A stretch of DNA of 64,000 bases from Bacillus sp. S3 (GCF_005154805.1 NZ_CP039727.1:2787501-2851500); one strand, 5' to 3'; positions 1-9,289 are shown, numbered from the stretch's first letter. The notes: a model not told the origin generated them from the letters alone. Numbers and translations: made by a program.

Positions 1-1
1 G

Positions 2-214
2 TCAAGAAGAGGAAATTGTTGGGATAATGCTCCACAAGAGTCGTTTTTTGGCCATTTTAAGGATGAAGCATATATAAAACCATGTAATTCCTTAGAGGAA
101 CTTAAAAGAGAAATAAGGAGTTATATGACCTACTATAACAATTTTAGATATCAATGGAATTTAAAGAAGATGACTCCTGTTGAATACAGAAATCATCTTC
201 TAAATGTGGCATAA
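2..214 (+). CDS. IS3-family transposase (OrfB), C-terminal part
   Basis: This is the last 70 codons of a DDE transposase; the rest lies left of the window. The opening residues SRRGNCWDNAPQESFFG are the typical IS3/IS150-group block around the third catalytic acid (the E of PQESFF). They are followed by the usual tail with YMTYYNNFRYQWNLKKMTPVEYR. The enzyme would cut and join the ends of its own element. The frame is open from base 2 to the TAA at 212-214. Whether the element is intact cannot be judged from this window. Its right end lies about 30 bases downstream, inside the neighbouring MFS gene. Confidence 0.93.
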   Translation, partial: SRRGNCWDNAPQESFFGHFKDEAYIKPCNSLEELKREIRSYMTYYNNFRYQWNLKKMTPVEYRNHLLNVA

Positions 215-246
215 CCTTTTTAAATATGTCCTTTACAACGGGTACA
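215..246. repeat. Right terminal inverted repeat region of the IS3-family element
   Basis: Downstream of the transposase stop the DNA ends in a stretch that on the minus strand begins TGTACCCGTTGTAAAGG, a form typical of IS3-family ends (TG...CA). Immediately to the right the sequence becomes MFS coding sequence that aligns with the complete paralog at 12339-13880, so the element border is placed at about base 246. The left end and the target duplication are outside the window, so the exact border is inferred. Confidence 0.6.
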
Positions 247-844
247 GTTTAATATTAACCTTATCTTTTTTATCTTTCAATAAGAAAAAGCCGATCAACA
301 ACACTGCAAACGCAATCGGTGTAACAAAATGGAACAGCATTCTCCAATCATAATGTTCAATTAACCAGCCCGATAATGTCGGGCCAATGGCAGGGGCAAA
401 CATTAAGACTAAGCCAAATACCCCCATCGCTGCTCCTCTTTTTTCCACTGGAAAGCTGACTAACATCACATTCATCAAAAGCGGCATCAAGATCGCTGAA
501 CCCGCACCTTGAATCATTCGTCCAGTTAACAAAATTGGAAATACATGAGCAAATCCAGCAATGATCGTGCCTATTGTAAATAACCCCATTGAAACGAGAA
601 ATAATCGTCTAACCGTATATTTTTGTATTAAAAAGGCTGTCGCCGGAATTAATATTCCATTCACTAGCATAAATCCGGTCGCCAGCCACTGAACGGTTGA
701 TGCTTCAACCTTTAAATCCTTCATAATAGACGGCAAGGCAATATTTAATAATGTGTTATTTAACATGGCAATAAAGGCGCCAATCATAAGAACTGCTAAA
801 ATCCCGTACGGTGGACGCTTTGTGTTATTTATCGTTTGACTCAC
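233..844 (-). pseudogene. DHA2-type MFS multidrug exporter, truncated by IS insertion
   Basis: The reading frame gives 203 residues that match the first ~200 residues of the intact 513-aa exporter at 12339-13880, including the motif-A-like and motif-C (GAAMGVFG, APAIGPTLSGW) regions. It then stops: after KVNIKL the frame runs into the terminal repeat of the IS element, which supplies LYPL and the stop codon. Only about six of fourteen membrane helices remain, so a working EmrB/QacA-type proton antiporter is not expected. The divergent TetR gene at 1031 was probably its regulator. The remainder of the gene may survive on the other side of the element, beyond the window edge. Confidence 0.9.
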
Positions 845-1030
845 TAAATTCCCTCCCTTTAAACTGGTAGTCCATTTTTTTATACCAGGGTTTCATACTT
901 AGATAATAATATACTGTTAGTTAAATATTTGCAACCAAAAATCACTAGAAAATTATAGGTTTGTAAAGGGACTAAGATTAAGGTAGTATTATTTTATACA
1001 AGGGGTACAAAATGAATTAAAGGTGATTAT

Positions 1031-1954
1031 ATGTACAATCGGAAACAGCATGTCATTAAAATGGCCCATCGGTTATTTGTCGAAAAAGGATTCCTGGCTA
1101 CGTCTATTCAAGACATTTTAGATTACAGCGGAATATCGAAAGGGACTTTTTATAATTATTTTTCATCAAAAAATGAGTTATTAATTGGCATTTATAAATC
1201 AATTTATCGGAAGCTGGAACAGGATCGGAACGATTTATTAGTTGGTAAGGACACTAAAGATATTGAAATTTTTATTAAACAATTGGAAATGCAAATGATA
1301 ACAAATAGAAAAAATAAACTCATAACCATTTATGAAGAAGTGATGGCTTCAAATGATGCTGATCTTAAGCAATTTATTCAAGAAAGCCGATTAAATGCGC
1401 TTCGTTGGCTTTATCACAGGTTCATTGACATTTTCGGAGAAGATAAGAAGCCCTACTTATTAGATTGTGCCATCATGTTCCAGGGCATATTGCAGCATAA
1501 TGTTCAATTTAATCGCAGAGCACATAAATCCGGTGAAAATATCAGCCATGTGGTTCGTTACAGTGTAAGTCGTTTGGTAAAAATGGTGGAAGAGGTATCT
1601 GATTCCGAGGATCAATTGCTTAAGCCGGAGTTATTAGAAGATTGGCTTCCTAGCTGTCCGAATAAAAGTGGTCACGAGTTTAAAAATCAGCTTCTTCAAT
1701 TATCAGGTACTATACGAAAAACAATTTCAAAAAATGTACTTGCTGAAAACGAACAGGAAAAATATATTGAAATGGTAGAATTTATTCAGGATGAATTACT
1801 GCACACAAATAACCCGCGAAAATTTTTAATTGAAAGCATTCTTTCTTCTATGAATAAATATTCTTTTTGGAAAAAAGAACTTATACAGCTTGAACAGTTA
1901 GTGGAAGGATTCTTTACACAATTGGATGAATTTGAAAAAAACCCTAATCTGTAG
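1031..1954 (+). CDS. TetR/AcrR-family transcriptional regulator
   Basis: A 307-residue DNA-binding repressor. The N-terminal ~60 residues are the TetR helix-turn-helix (FVEKGFLATSIQDILDYSGISKGTFYNYFSSK); the long C-terminal part is a ligand/dimerisation domain with no recognised signature. ATG at 1031 follows AAAGGTGAT. It is divergent from the truncated exporter at 233-844 and is clearly paralogous to the regulator at 14089, which faces the intact exporter. The two intergenic regions also share sequence. It is inferred to repress the exporter and itself; with its target broken by the IS, its present role is uncertain. Confidence 0.93.
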   Translation: MYNRKQHVIKMAHRLFVEKGFLATSIQDILDYSGISKGTFYNYFSSKNELLIGIYKSIYRKLEQDRNDLLVGKDTKDIEIFIKQLEMQMITNRKNKLITIYEEVMASNDADLKQFIQESRLNALRWLYHRFIDIFGEDKKPYLLDCAIMFQGILQHNVQFNRRAHKSGENISHVVRYSVSRLVKMVEEVSDSEDQLLKPELLEDWLPSCPNKSGHEFKNQLLQLSGTIRKTISKNVLAENEQEKYIEMVEFIQDELLHTNNPRKFLIESILSSMNKYSFWKKELIQLEQLVEGFFTQLDEFEKNPNL

Positions 1955-1968
1955 GATTAAGGGTTTTT
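1936..1968. terminator. Bidirectional terminator between tetR and the thioesterase
   Basis: The stem AACCCTAATC / GATTAAGGGTT (one bulged A) overlaps the tetR stop codon. It is flanked by an A-run on the left and a T-run on the right, so it can terminate both converging genes. Confidence 0.75.
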
Positions 1969-1977
1969 GGCATGTCT

Positions 1978-2463
1978 TTATTCCTGTTTTAAAAATGAAC
2001 TTGGCATGACTACAGCGACCACTTCTCCCCGTGCACAGAGTTGGCCGTCAGCAAACACTTCTGTTTCCACTTTAAATTTCTTCGAATGAATTTCATGTAC
2101 GGTTCCAACTGCTTTTATTGGCACACCATGCGGGGTTGGCTTCAAAAAGTCTACATGTAATGAAGCTGTCACAAACCGAGGAGGTTCTGCCCCTTCACCT
2201 GGTTCATGTCCATTTTTCCGATGCAGTGTGAGCGCCGCGGAACCTGTCCCATGACAATCAATTAATGAGGCGACAAGCCCGCCGTAGACAAAGCCCGGCA
2301 ATGCCAAGTGCTCAGGCTCAGGCGAATAAATCGTCACCGTATGCTCCCCTTCCCATCTTGTGCGGAAATGATGACCGGCTTCATTTAATCTTCCACAGCC
2401 GTAACACCAGGCATAATCGTCAGGATATTCATCTTGAATGGCATTTAAACCGTTTTCTACCAT
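1978..2463 (-). CDS. PaaI-type (hotdog-fold) thioesterase
   Basis: A 161-residue acyl-CoA thioesterase-like protein of the PaaI/YbgC hotdog family, predicted to hydrolyse a CoA thioester in the cytosol. It shows the N-terminal YGCGRLNEAGHHFR segment and the central GFVYGGLVASLIDCHGTGSAAL helix, with the acidic residue (D) in the usual catalytic position. The start at 2463 is chosen because AGGGGGAGTG stands just before this ATG; a longer frame to 2496 has no such site. It stands alone between a terminator and the divergently transcribed peptidase gene. The substrate is unknown. Confidence 0.85.
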   Translation of the reverse strand: MVENGLNAIQDEYPDDYAWCYGCGRLNEAGHHFRTRWEGEHTVTIYSPEPEHLALPGFVYGGLVASLIDCHGTGSAALTLHRKNGHEPGEGAEPPRFVTASLHVDFLKPTPHGVPIKAVGTVHEIHSKKFKVETEVFADGQLCARGEVVAVVMPSSFLKQE

Positions 2464-2557
2464 ATTCACTCCCCCTTTTTCAGAAAAGTATAACATATTT
2501 CATCCAATATGATAAAATTTAGTGGTACGAAGGTTTTTTATACGAGGAGGAGATTTT

Positions 2558-4372
2558 ATGAAAAAAACGGTTGAAAAACGCCTAGTCCGCTCAGAGGTTC
2601 CCGTAGAACTGACATGGAACCTCGACGATTTATTCCCATCTGAAAAAGAATGGGAAGTTGAATTAGATGGAATTAACAAGGAAATCTTGGAATTTAATCA
2701 ATATAAAAGGGCATTACATACTGGTGCAAAGGCATTATTAAATTGCTTACTTGCAGAAGAACAGCTTTCGATGAGAATCATTAAAGCTTTCACATTTGCA
2801 AGCTTAAAGCGATCCGCAGATGGAACAGATCCGCTGAATCAGGCGAATTTTTCCAAAATCTCTGCCTTAAGAACTAAGAGTATTGCAGCATTATCATTTA
2901 TTCAATCCGAGATTCTCGCTCTTGATGAAGGTATAATTGAACAATTCGTAAAAGAAGAGCCCGGACTGAAGGACTTTATGAAAAATCTAGCAGAGCTTCT
3001 CGAATCAAAAAAACATAAGCTTTCGCCGGAAACCGAAGAAGCATTGGCTGCTCTCGGCGAACTTCAGGGTGCTCCTTACCAAATCTATCAAATGTCAAAG
3101 CTGGCCGATATGGAGTTTGCACCCTTTCAAGATGCAGAGGGCAATGAATTGCCGATGTCGTTTGCATTATTTGAGAGCCGATACGAGTTTTCGACAGATA
3201 CAGATATTCGCAGAAAGGCCTACCACTCTTTCGTTAAAACACTAAAGCAGTACAAAAACACAATAGCCGCAACGTATGCTGCAGAGGTTAATAAGCAGGT
3301 TACCCTTGCTCGGCTGCGCAATTATGAGTCAGCCACCCATATGCTGCTGGATCCGCAACAGGTTACGATAGAAATGTACAATAACCAGATTGACACCATT
3401 TTCACAGAATTAGCCCCCCACATGCGCCGCTTTGCGCAATTAAAGAAACAAGTTTTAGGTCTTGATCAAATGCTTTTCTGCGATTTAAAATCACCATTGG
3501 ATTCTGATTTCAATCTGAAAACCACCTATGAGGAGGCAAGTCAAGTCATCTTGGAATCGTTAAAAGTCATGGGGCCGGAGTACAGTGAAATTATTGAGCG
3601 CGGATTTAAAGAAAGATGGGTAGACATTGCTGATAACATTGGGAAGTCAACAGGCGCTTTCTGCTCCAGCCCATATGGTTCCCATCCTTACATTCTAATC
3701 ACCTGGCAGGATAATATGCGCGGCTGTTTCACACTGGCACATGAATTTGGCCATGCCGGACATTTCTATTTAGCGAATAAAAACCAGCGGGTCATGAATG
3801 TCAACCCATCCCTGTATTTTATTGAAGCGCCATCAACGCTGAATGAAATGCTATTAGGCCAGCATCTGCTAGCGAATAATAAAGATAAGCAAATGCGCCG
3901 CTGGGTCGTTCTACAGTTGCTGGGCACCTACTATCACAACTTTGTCACACACCTGCTCGAAGCCGAATACCAACGCAGGGTCTATAAGCTTGCCGAGGAT
4001 GGCAGAGCTCTTACAGCGACAACATTAACGGAAGTAAAGGCTTCTGTTCTTTCTGAATTCTGGGGTGACACAGTTAAAATTGATGAAGGTACAAGCTTAA
4101 CCTGGATGCGTCAGCCGCACTATTACATGGGCTTATATCCCTACACATACTCTGCCGGCTTAACCGCTTCCACAGCCGTTGCCCAAATGATTCAGAAAGA
4201 GGGCCAGCCCGCCGTTGACCGCTGGCTTGAAGTACTGCGCGCCGGCGGAACCATGAAACCGCTTGAACTGTTAAAACATGCAGGAGTCGATATGTCCACA
4301 CCAGATCCCATCCGTAAAGCAGTAGCCTTTGTCGGCTCACTAATTGACGAACTAGCACAATCCTATCAATAA
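2558..4372 (+). CDS. pepF: M3-family oligoendopeptidase (PepF-like)
   Basis: A 604-residue zinc metallopeptidase that cleaves short peptides in the cytosol. The zinc motif HEFGH is at about residues 395-399, and the downstream APSTLNEMLLG segment supplies the third ligand region. Length and order fit the PepF/M3B branch. The start at 2558 follows GAGGAGGAG; the frame is open upstream to 2522 but without a better site. No peptide transporter genes are adjacent. The exact subfamily (PepF itself or the shorter M3 clade) cannot be settled by eye. Confidence 0.92.
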   Translation: MKKTVEKRLVRSEVPVELTWNLDDLFPSEKEWEVELDGINKEILEFNQYKRALHTGAKALLNCLLAEEQLSMRIIKAFTFASLKRSADGTDPLNQANFSKISALRTKSIAALSFIQSEILALDEGIIEQFVKEEPGLKDFMKNLAELLESKKHKLSPETEEALAALGELQGAPYQIYQMSKLADMEFAPFQDAEGNELPMSFALFESRYEFSTDTDIRRKAYHSFVKTLKQYKNTIAATYAAEVNKQVTLARLRNYESATHMLLDPQQVTIEMYNNQIDTIFTELAPHMRRFAQLKKQVLGLDQMLFCDLKSPLDSDFNLKTTYEEASQVILESLKVMGPEYSEIIERGFKERWVDIADNIGKSTGAFCSSPYGSHPYILITWQDNMRGCFTLAHEFGHAGHFYLANKNQRVMNVNPSLYFIEAPSTLNEMLLGQHLLANNKDKQMRRWVVLQLLGTYYHNFVTHLLEAEYQRRVYKLAEDGRALTATTLTEVKASVLSEFWGDTVKIDEGTSLTWMRQPHYYMGLYPYTYSAGLTASTAVAQMIQKEGQPAVDRWLEVLRAGGTMKPLELLKHAGVDMSTPDPIRKAVAFVGSLIDELAQSYQ

Positions 4373-4456
4373 ATGATTAATGGTGAAACTTTTCCATTTT
4401 GTATTCCGTATAGTTATCATGAAGTATGAGAAGTCATGATAAAAGGAGATTTTTTT

Positions 4457-6139
4457 ATGGGGAATATATTATTATTTACGCTGATCATTGGGATTGCTTC
4501 TGCTCTTATTCTATTACCTGTCTATAAAAATGAGCAGCTAAATGCAAAAGAAAGTAAACAACTAAAGTCAGGTATCATCCTAGCCGTGATCATCATTTTG
4601 ATGCCAGCAGTATTTGCTTTCTATTATTTTAGTAATAATGATAGGAATTTTTCTAGTTTATGGCCATTAGCCATTCTAGTTACCGCCGGTGGTTCGATAT
4701 TTTCAAAAGGGGTAGAAAGGAAATTCAAAGGAATCCTATTCTTGCTAAGTCTGATCGCGGGGGCTTATTTCTTAACCGCCTTTATATTGAATGCAGATGA
4801 AAAATACGAATTGGCAAAAATGGATCAAAAAGTGGAAATCAAGACCTTTGATGAAACAGAAACACCTGCTAGCGTTCCGCCGCAGTTTGCTCGAAACAAA
4901 ATGAAAAAAGCTTTCGGCCAGGTTCCAAATACAAGCTACTATGAGCTAGGAAATTTACAAATCCAAAAAGTGAATGGCGAATATGTATACATTGCTCCAG
5001 TTGAATTCTCTGGGTTTTTCAAATGGTGGAACGGGAATCAAACTCCGGGCTATTTTTCATTAAGTGCGACCGATTCGTCGGAAAATCCTAAATTCATCAA
5101 GTCTGAAATGGTTTACACCCCTTCTTCCTATTTTAATAAAAATATTGAGCGTCATATCCGTATGCATGAACCGAAAAAGATATTTTATGGAGATGTTCAA
5201 TTGGAAATTGATGAGGACGGAAAACCTTATTACATCCGTTCATATGGAGAATTTGTTTCCGCCCGAAACGGGTTTGATGTAAAAGGAATAGTAGTAGTGG
5301 ATTCAAAAAGCGGCGAAACGAAAGAATACCCATTAGCTAACGTTCCTAAATTCATTGACGGCGCCGTATCGCCAGAAGTAGTCAGTCTGCAAAACAGCTA
5401 CTTTGGAAACTTTGTTCATGGATTTTGGAATAGCAAATTTGGAAAATCAGATGTCAAGCTCCCTTCAGATGAAGGAACAGAGGCAAACGTTAGTCCTATA
5501 TTCGATGAAAATGGAGTAATGTATTACTTCACTGATTTTACGAGTCCTAAAGAAGGTGTCGATTCGATGCTCGGCTACTCTCTTACCAACTCAAGAACGG
5601 GCGAAGCCACCTATTATACCGGGAACCCGGATCAATCCTACATGGACTCTCAGGGGGCATTGCAGATTATCGAAAAGAAATTTATCGAAAAGAAATGGCA
5701 CGGGCAAATGCCGATTCTTTACAACTTTTACGGTGAAGCAAGTTGGTTGACACCAGTCTTGGATTCCAACGGCTTTTTGCAACATTATTTCATCGTCTCG
5801 GCAGCAAATCCTGAAATTTCCGTATATGGTGTCACACCAAATGAAGCCCTAAAACAATATAAAACTGCCTTGCAGCGTGGAAAAGGGACCGTGAACGGCA
5901 GCTCCAAAGCGGAAGAAAAGCAACTATCAGGAACAGTCCTTAGGGTCTATAAAGAAAAATCCGGCGATTTCACAATTGTTTCCTTTCTCCTTGACAATCA
6001 TAAAAACTATCTGATTTCGTCAGAAAAAGCTCCATTAGCCATCTATCTAAAAGAAGGGGATCGGGTATCAGTTAAGTACCTTGAAACAGGTGAAGAATTC
6101 CTGCCTGCAAAAACCATTGTCATCGAGGGTCTGGAATGA
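4457..6139 (+). CDS. Membrane protein of unknown function
   Basis: No family was recognised. With the ATG at 4457 (after AAAAGGAGAT) the product has 560 residues. The first ~107 hold four hydrophobic segments (about 2-20, 37-56, 65-80 and 87-106). The remaining ~450 residues are soluble in composition, with many aromatic residues and repeated strand-like blocks such as VNGEYVYIAPVEFSGFFKWW and PILYNFYGEASWLTPVLD. The last ~70 residues (LSGTVLRVYKEKSGDFTIV...) look like a small beta-barrel domain. The layout suggests a membrane-anchored protein with a large folded domain on one side. It is a single-gene unit closed by the hairpin at 6158. Confidence 0.8.
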   Translation: MGNILLFTLIIGIASALILLPVYKNEQLNAKESKQLKSGIILAVIIILMPAVFAFYYFSNNDRNFSSLWPLAILVTAGGSIFSKGVERKFKGILFLLSLIAGAYFLTAFILNADEKYELAKMDQKVEIKTFDETETPASVPPQFARNKMKKAFGQVPNTSYYELGNLQIQKVNGEYVYIAPVEFSGFFKWWNGNQTPGYFSLSATDSSENPKFIKSEMVYTPSSYFNKNIERHIRMHEPKKIFYGDVQLEIDEDGKPYYIRSYGEFVSARNGFDVKGIVVVDSKSGETKEYPLANVPKFIDGAVSPEVVSLQNSYFGNFVHGFWNSKFGKSDVKLPSDEGTEANVSPIFDENGVMYYFTDFTSPKEGVDSMLGYSLTNSRTGEATYYTGNPDQSYMDSQGALQIIEKKFIEKKWHGQMPILYNFYGEASWLTPVLDSNGFLQHYFIVSAANPEISVYGVTPNEALKQYKTALQRGKGTVNGSSKAEEKQLSGTVLRVYKEKSGDFTIVSFLLDNHKNYLISSEKAPLAIYLKEGDRVSVKYLETGEEFLPAKTIVIEGLE

Positions 6140-6157
6140 GCTAATTATCATAAAAGC

Positions 6158-6187
6158 AGGAGGATCCGAAACGTCTCGGATCCTCCT
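6158..6187. terminator. Hairpin between convergent genes
   Basis: A perfect 12-bp stem, AGGAGGATCCGA / TCGGATCCTCCT, with a 6-base loop lies between two convergent genes. The T-run is weak on the plus side and modest on the minus side (GCTTTTA), so termination efficiency is uncertain. Part of the stem repeats a Shine-Dalgarno sequence. Confidence 0.65.
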
Positions 6188-6240
6188 CTATTCGTATAAC
6201 GGTACTGTCGATTACTAGCTGCATCTATTTATTTGCAGTG

Positions 6241-7242
6241 CTAATTCCCCTTTGCGATCAGGCTTTGATAGGCTGCTGACGTTCTCACCTCAACCGTTAA
6301 TTTCCCTTTGTCATAAATGGTCTTTAGAATAAACGGTACTCCTGTTGTATTTTGAAAGCGAAAGTCTTTACCGCCATAGGATACTGTGGCATCCCGACCT
6401 GCAGGCACATAACCGACGGATAAGGAATGATGATGCTTCTCTACATAACTTACACCCACTTTGTCAACCGCATTAAATAAGGTGGAGGATGTTTGGCAAA
6501 TGCCACCGCCAATTCCATCGACTAATTGCTTATTAACGATCTCCTTAGCCGGTTGATACCCATGTTCAGCATCACTCGGTCCCACAGTTGTATTAAATGA
6601 AAAAATATCCTGAGCCCCGACAATGATTTGATCGATCGCTTGTGCTGAAAGCTCAATATTCTTTGAGCGGCCAGCCACGCTGCTATTGAAGTAAGTCGTA
6701 AAGGAAGCAACCACCACTTCATTTAAATGGGCAGCCTCCTCAGGTTTATAACCACTCTCTGTTACTGTAAGCGGCAGTTCCACATCGCCTCCTTTAATGG
6801 ATGCTGTCATTAATCGATCCACTAATTCGGCTTCATCCAAAATGATTTGTGGTTTTCCTTTTATAATTTGACCATTCGCATCGATTTTATCAAGTTCCAT
6901 TCGTTGGTCATAACCGGTCGTTGTGTCAGTGCCTCTCGCTAAATCTTTCGCCCACTTCTCCAAATCCTTTTTATATACGTCCGGTTCTGTCCCAAATCCC
7001 AAATCTAGAGGTAAAAATGTTTTTAATATGCTTTTCGTATTTGGGTCGATGACATTCACTATAATTGGCTTTTGCTCTTCAACCTTTGGAGTTTCTACTG
7101 CCGGTTTTTGTTCTGGCTTTTTTTCCGGTTCGATTGCCCTTTCTTGTTGAATGGAATCTTTAGAGGTCTTTTCTGTACAGCCCGCTAGTCCTAGCAAACT
7201 ACCAATAACAAAAATTGAAATTGCCCATGTCCGTGTAGCCAT
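6241..7242 (-). CDS. VanW-family lipoprotein
   Basis: A 333-residue secreted lipoprotein: an N-terminal hydrophobic stretch ends in the lipobox LAGC, followed by a Lys/Glu/Pro-rich linker. The C-terminal half is a VanW domain, recognised from FSFNTTVGPSDAEHGY, GIGGGICQTSSTLFNA and the HHHSLSVGYVPAGRDATVSY block. VanW proteins accompany some vancomycin-resistance clusters, but their biochemical role is not known; no van genes are present here. ATG at 7242 is preferred. A TTG at 7251 lies closer (3 nt) to GAGGAG, so the start is ambiguous by three codons. Confidence 0.88.
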   Translation of the reverse strand: MATRTWAISIFVIGSLLGLAGCTEKTSKDSIQQERAIEPEKKPEQKPAVETPKVEEQKPIIVNVIDPNTKSILKTFLPLDLGFGTEPDVYKKDLEKWAKDLARGTDTTTGYDQRMELDKIDANGQIIKGKPQIILDEAELVDRLMTASIKGGDVELPLTVTESGYKPEEAAHLNEVVVASFTTYFNSSVAGRSKNIELSAQAIDQIIVGAQDIFSFNTTVGPSDAEHGYQPAKEIVNKQLVDGIGGGICQTSSTLFNAVDKVGVSYVEKHHHSLSVGYVPAGRDATVSYGGKDFRFQNTTGVPFILKTIYDKGKLTVEVRTSAAYQSLIAKGN

Positions 7243-7407
7243 TTCCCTCAACTTCTCCTCTTTCCCTGTATTCTTTGATGTCCGACGAAAATCCCGTAAA
7301 TGCTAAATTGGGAATACTTCCATTCACCCATTTTATTCCTGCCGGCATGTCAATATTACAGAGAGATTACACAGTTCAAGAAAAGTTGCGGTGCCTTTTT
7401 ACGATAT

Positions 7408-7436
7408 AAAAAACAGCAGAACAACCGCCCTGCTGA
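7408..7436 (-). terminator. Rho-independent terminator of the formate/nitrite channel gene
   Basis: Read on the minus strand, CAGCAGGGCGG...CTGCTG is followed by TTTTTT, just after the stop codon of the gene at 7448-8266. Confidence 0.8.
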
Positions 7437-7447
7437 TAAAAATATTT

Positions 7448-8266
7448 TTACCCTACTTTTTCCATTGACTTAATCATCTTTGACACGGTAGTGGCAGATT
7501 CATTTTTTCTATAGGCATACCAATATGCCATCGCAATAAAGATCGTTCCGCCTACAGCATTTCCTAAAAAGACCGGAACAAAATTATCCAAGTAGGCCAT
7601 CCAACTAAAATGGCCAGCAAAGATGGCTGCTGGGATGACAAACATATTCGCTACCACATGCTGAAATCCGATTGCCACAAAGGTCATCGTTGGAAACCAA
7701 ATACCGGCAATCTTACCGAACATGTCATTAGCACCATACGAAAGCCACACGGCTGCAGAAACAAGCCAATTACAGCCAATTCCTGATATAAATGCTTGGA
7801 GAAAGGATGCCTCAAGCTTGTGTTCTGCAATACTAATGGTCTTCCCAAGGTATGGGGCAGTTTCGGTAAGCCCAACAAGATGACCGAAAAAGTAGGCAAC
7901 AAATATGGCACCGACAAAGTTACTGACCGAAACAAGAAACCAATTAACGAGTATATGCATAGTAGAAACCTTGCTTGCCATCCAAGCAAGCGGGACGGCC
8001 ATCATATTCCCCGTCAACAGTTCTCCCCCGGCAAGCAGCGTAAGAATAAGACCGATTGGGAACACGGATGCACCGATTAAACTGCTTAGCCCCTCTAAAT
8101 GTGGTGATAAAGGTGCTGTAACGCGGATGAACAATAAGTAACCTATTGCAATAAATGCGCCTGCTTCAAAACCTAATATCATTGTTTGCACAAGAGAGTA
8201 TTTTACTTTTTTTACGCCATTTTCGACAGTCAATTCCAAAATGTTTTCCGGTTTACTGAATCCCAT
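7448..8266 (-). CDS. Formate/nitrite transporter (FNT) family channel
   Basis: A 272-residue integral membrane protein of the FocA/NirC family, which forms pentameric channels for formate, nitrite or similar small anions. It has six hydrophobic segments and the family blocks GGELLTGNMMA, GIGCNWLVSAAVWL and GFQHVVANMFVIPAAIF, the last with the conserved His. ATG at 8266 is preceded by AAGGAGAAG. No pyruvate-formate lyase or nitrite reductase gene is adjacent, so the substrate cannot be assigned. Formate would fit the fermentative genes (adhE, 2-oxoacid oxidoreductase) elsewhere in the window. Confidence 0.93.
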   Translation of the reverse strand: MGFSKPENILELTVENGVKKVKYSLVQTMILGFEAGAFIAIGYLLFIRVTAPLSPHLEGLSSLIGASVFPIGLILTLLAGGELLTGNMMAVPLAWMASKVSTMHILVNWFLVSVSNFVGAIFVAYFFGHLVGLTETAPYLGKTISIAEHKLEASFLQAFISGIGCNWLVSAAVWLSYGANDMFGKIAGIWFPTMTFVAIGFQHVVANMFVIPAAIFAGHFSWMAYLDNFVPVFLGNAVGGTIFIAMAYWYAYRKNESATTVSKMIKSMEKVG

Positions 8267-8718
8267 ATGTACTTCTCCTTTTGTAATTTCTTATCACTTA
8301 AAGTTTGTGAAATGATTAACATACCTCTATTTTATAGTACTTTCGCCATCAATCCTGTGAACATTTTTTAACTTATTAAAATTCCGCCAAAGCTTTTATA
8401 ATCCTTTTAAAAAACATAGAAAAAACAGCCCCATGGAAGGCTGTCTTGGTCTGAATTTTTTACTTTGAAGAATGATCAGGATGGTCACTTCTGAATTTCG
8501 ACTTGCTCATGAGAATTGGAGACCCCACACAGCAAATTTGTAAATTAGCCAATGAATTATCGGTTAAGTACATTGAATACTGCAAATCGCGTACTATATT
8601 GTGAAGTTTCGAACAATTTATGACATTATTAGATGTTAATCAGTTGTACACCCCCTATCTATGGTTTAATGAAATTAGCTAGGTTTTCCATCTCAATTTA
8701 TTGGAGAGTGAAAATACC
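8267..8718. other. Gene-poor stretch upstream of the ATPase remnant
   Basis: No credible gene is visible. The left ~100 bases should contain the promoter of the minus-strand channel gene. A hairpin ACAGCC / GGCTGT at 8425-8444 is followed on the minus strand by TTTTTTC, i.e. it is a minus-strand terminator with no minus-strand gene to serve, which suggests that a gene has been lost here. The rest (8460-8700) is AT-rich with stops in all frames. Confidence 0.5.
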
Positions 8719-9263
8719 ATGTGGTTTTCCAAAAGTATTGATTTGATTTTGGCGGAATTGAGGACTGACCCTTCTTCTTCATTGAAACAGCAAATTTAAA
8801 GGGAAATCCTACTGAAATTGCCCTCGTTGTTGCGGCAAGGCAGCATGGGTTTATTAAACAGGGCTTGGACACAAGCTATCAACGAGTCTTCGAAATCCCC
8901 TTTGATTCTGAACGAAAAATGATGGCCACAGTCCATCAAAATGAGGGGCGTTTATTCGTGATGGTAAAGGGGGCGTTTGAAAGCATTCTTCCATTAACAT
9001 CCTTTTTAGTTTGTCTAAACTTAAGGAACAATCATAAGTCACTTTTCAGCATAGGACTATTAACGAATAAATATTTATTGGGTTCGATATCAGGGGGAAT
9101 TTGTATTCAAGTGGCATTAGTGAATATTCCGCTTTTCAATCAAATTTTTGAAATCAACAACTTAACTCTAAGGGATTGGCTGTTAGTTCTAACCCTGCCG
9201 CTGCTGCCGGTGATATTCAATGAGCTTTGGAAGGCCGGAAAGCGAATCTTTGAAGCTACATAA
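8719..9263 (+). pseudogene. P-type Ca2+-transporting ATPase, internally deleted remnant
   Basis: Three pieces of a cation P-type ATPase lie in order. ATG at 8719 (after GGAGAGTG) opens WFSKSIDLILAELRTDP, the usual N-terminus of this family. About 16 codons on, the frame shifts into KGNPTEIALVVAARQHGF and KMMATV...VMVKGAFESILP, the nucleotide-binding domain. This runs straight into KSLFSIGLLTNKYLL...DWLLVLTLPLLPVIFNELWKA, the last transmembrane hairpin. The phosphorylation motif DKTGT, the hinge GDG(V/I)ND and most membrane helices are missing. Family members have about 900 residues, and fewer than 200 remain. The open frame 8769-9263 is the fused second and third pieces. Confidence 0.85.
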
Positions 9264-9289
9264 AATGTACCGAAGTTGAACATAAACGG

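Noticed and set aside
3000..3400. Shadow frames inside pepF and other long genes on both strands
   Set aside because: They lack RBSs and family motifs and lie wholly within recognised genes.
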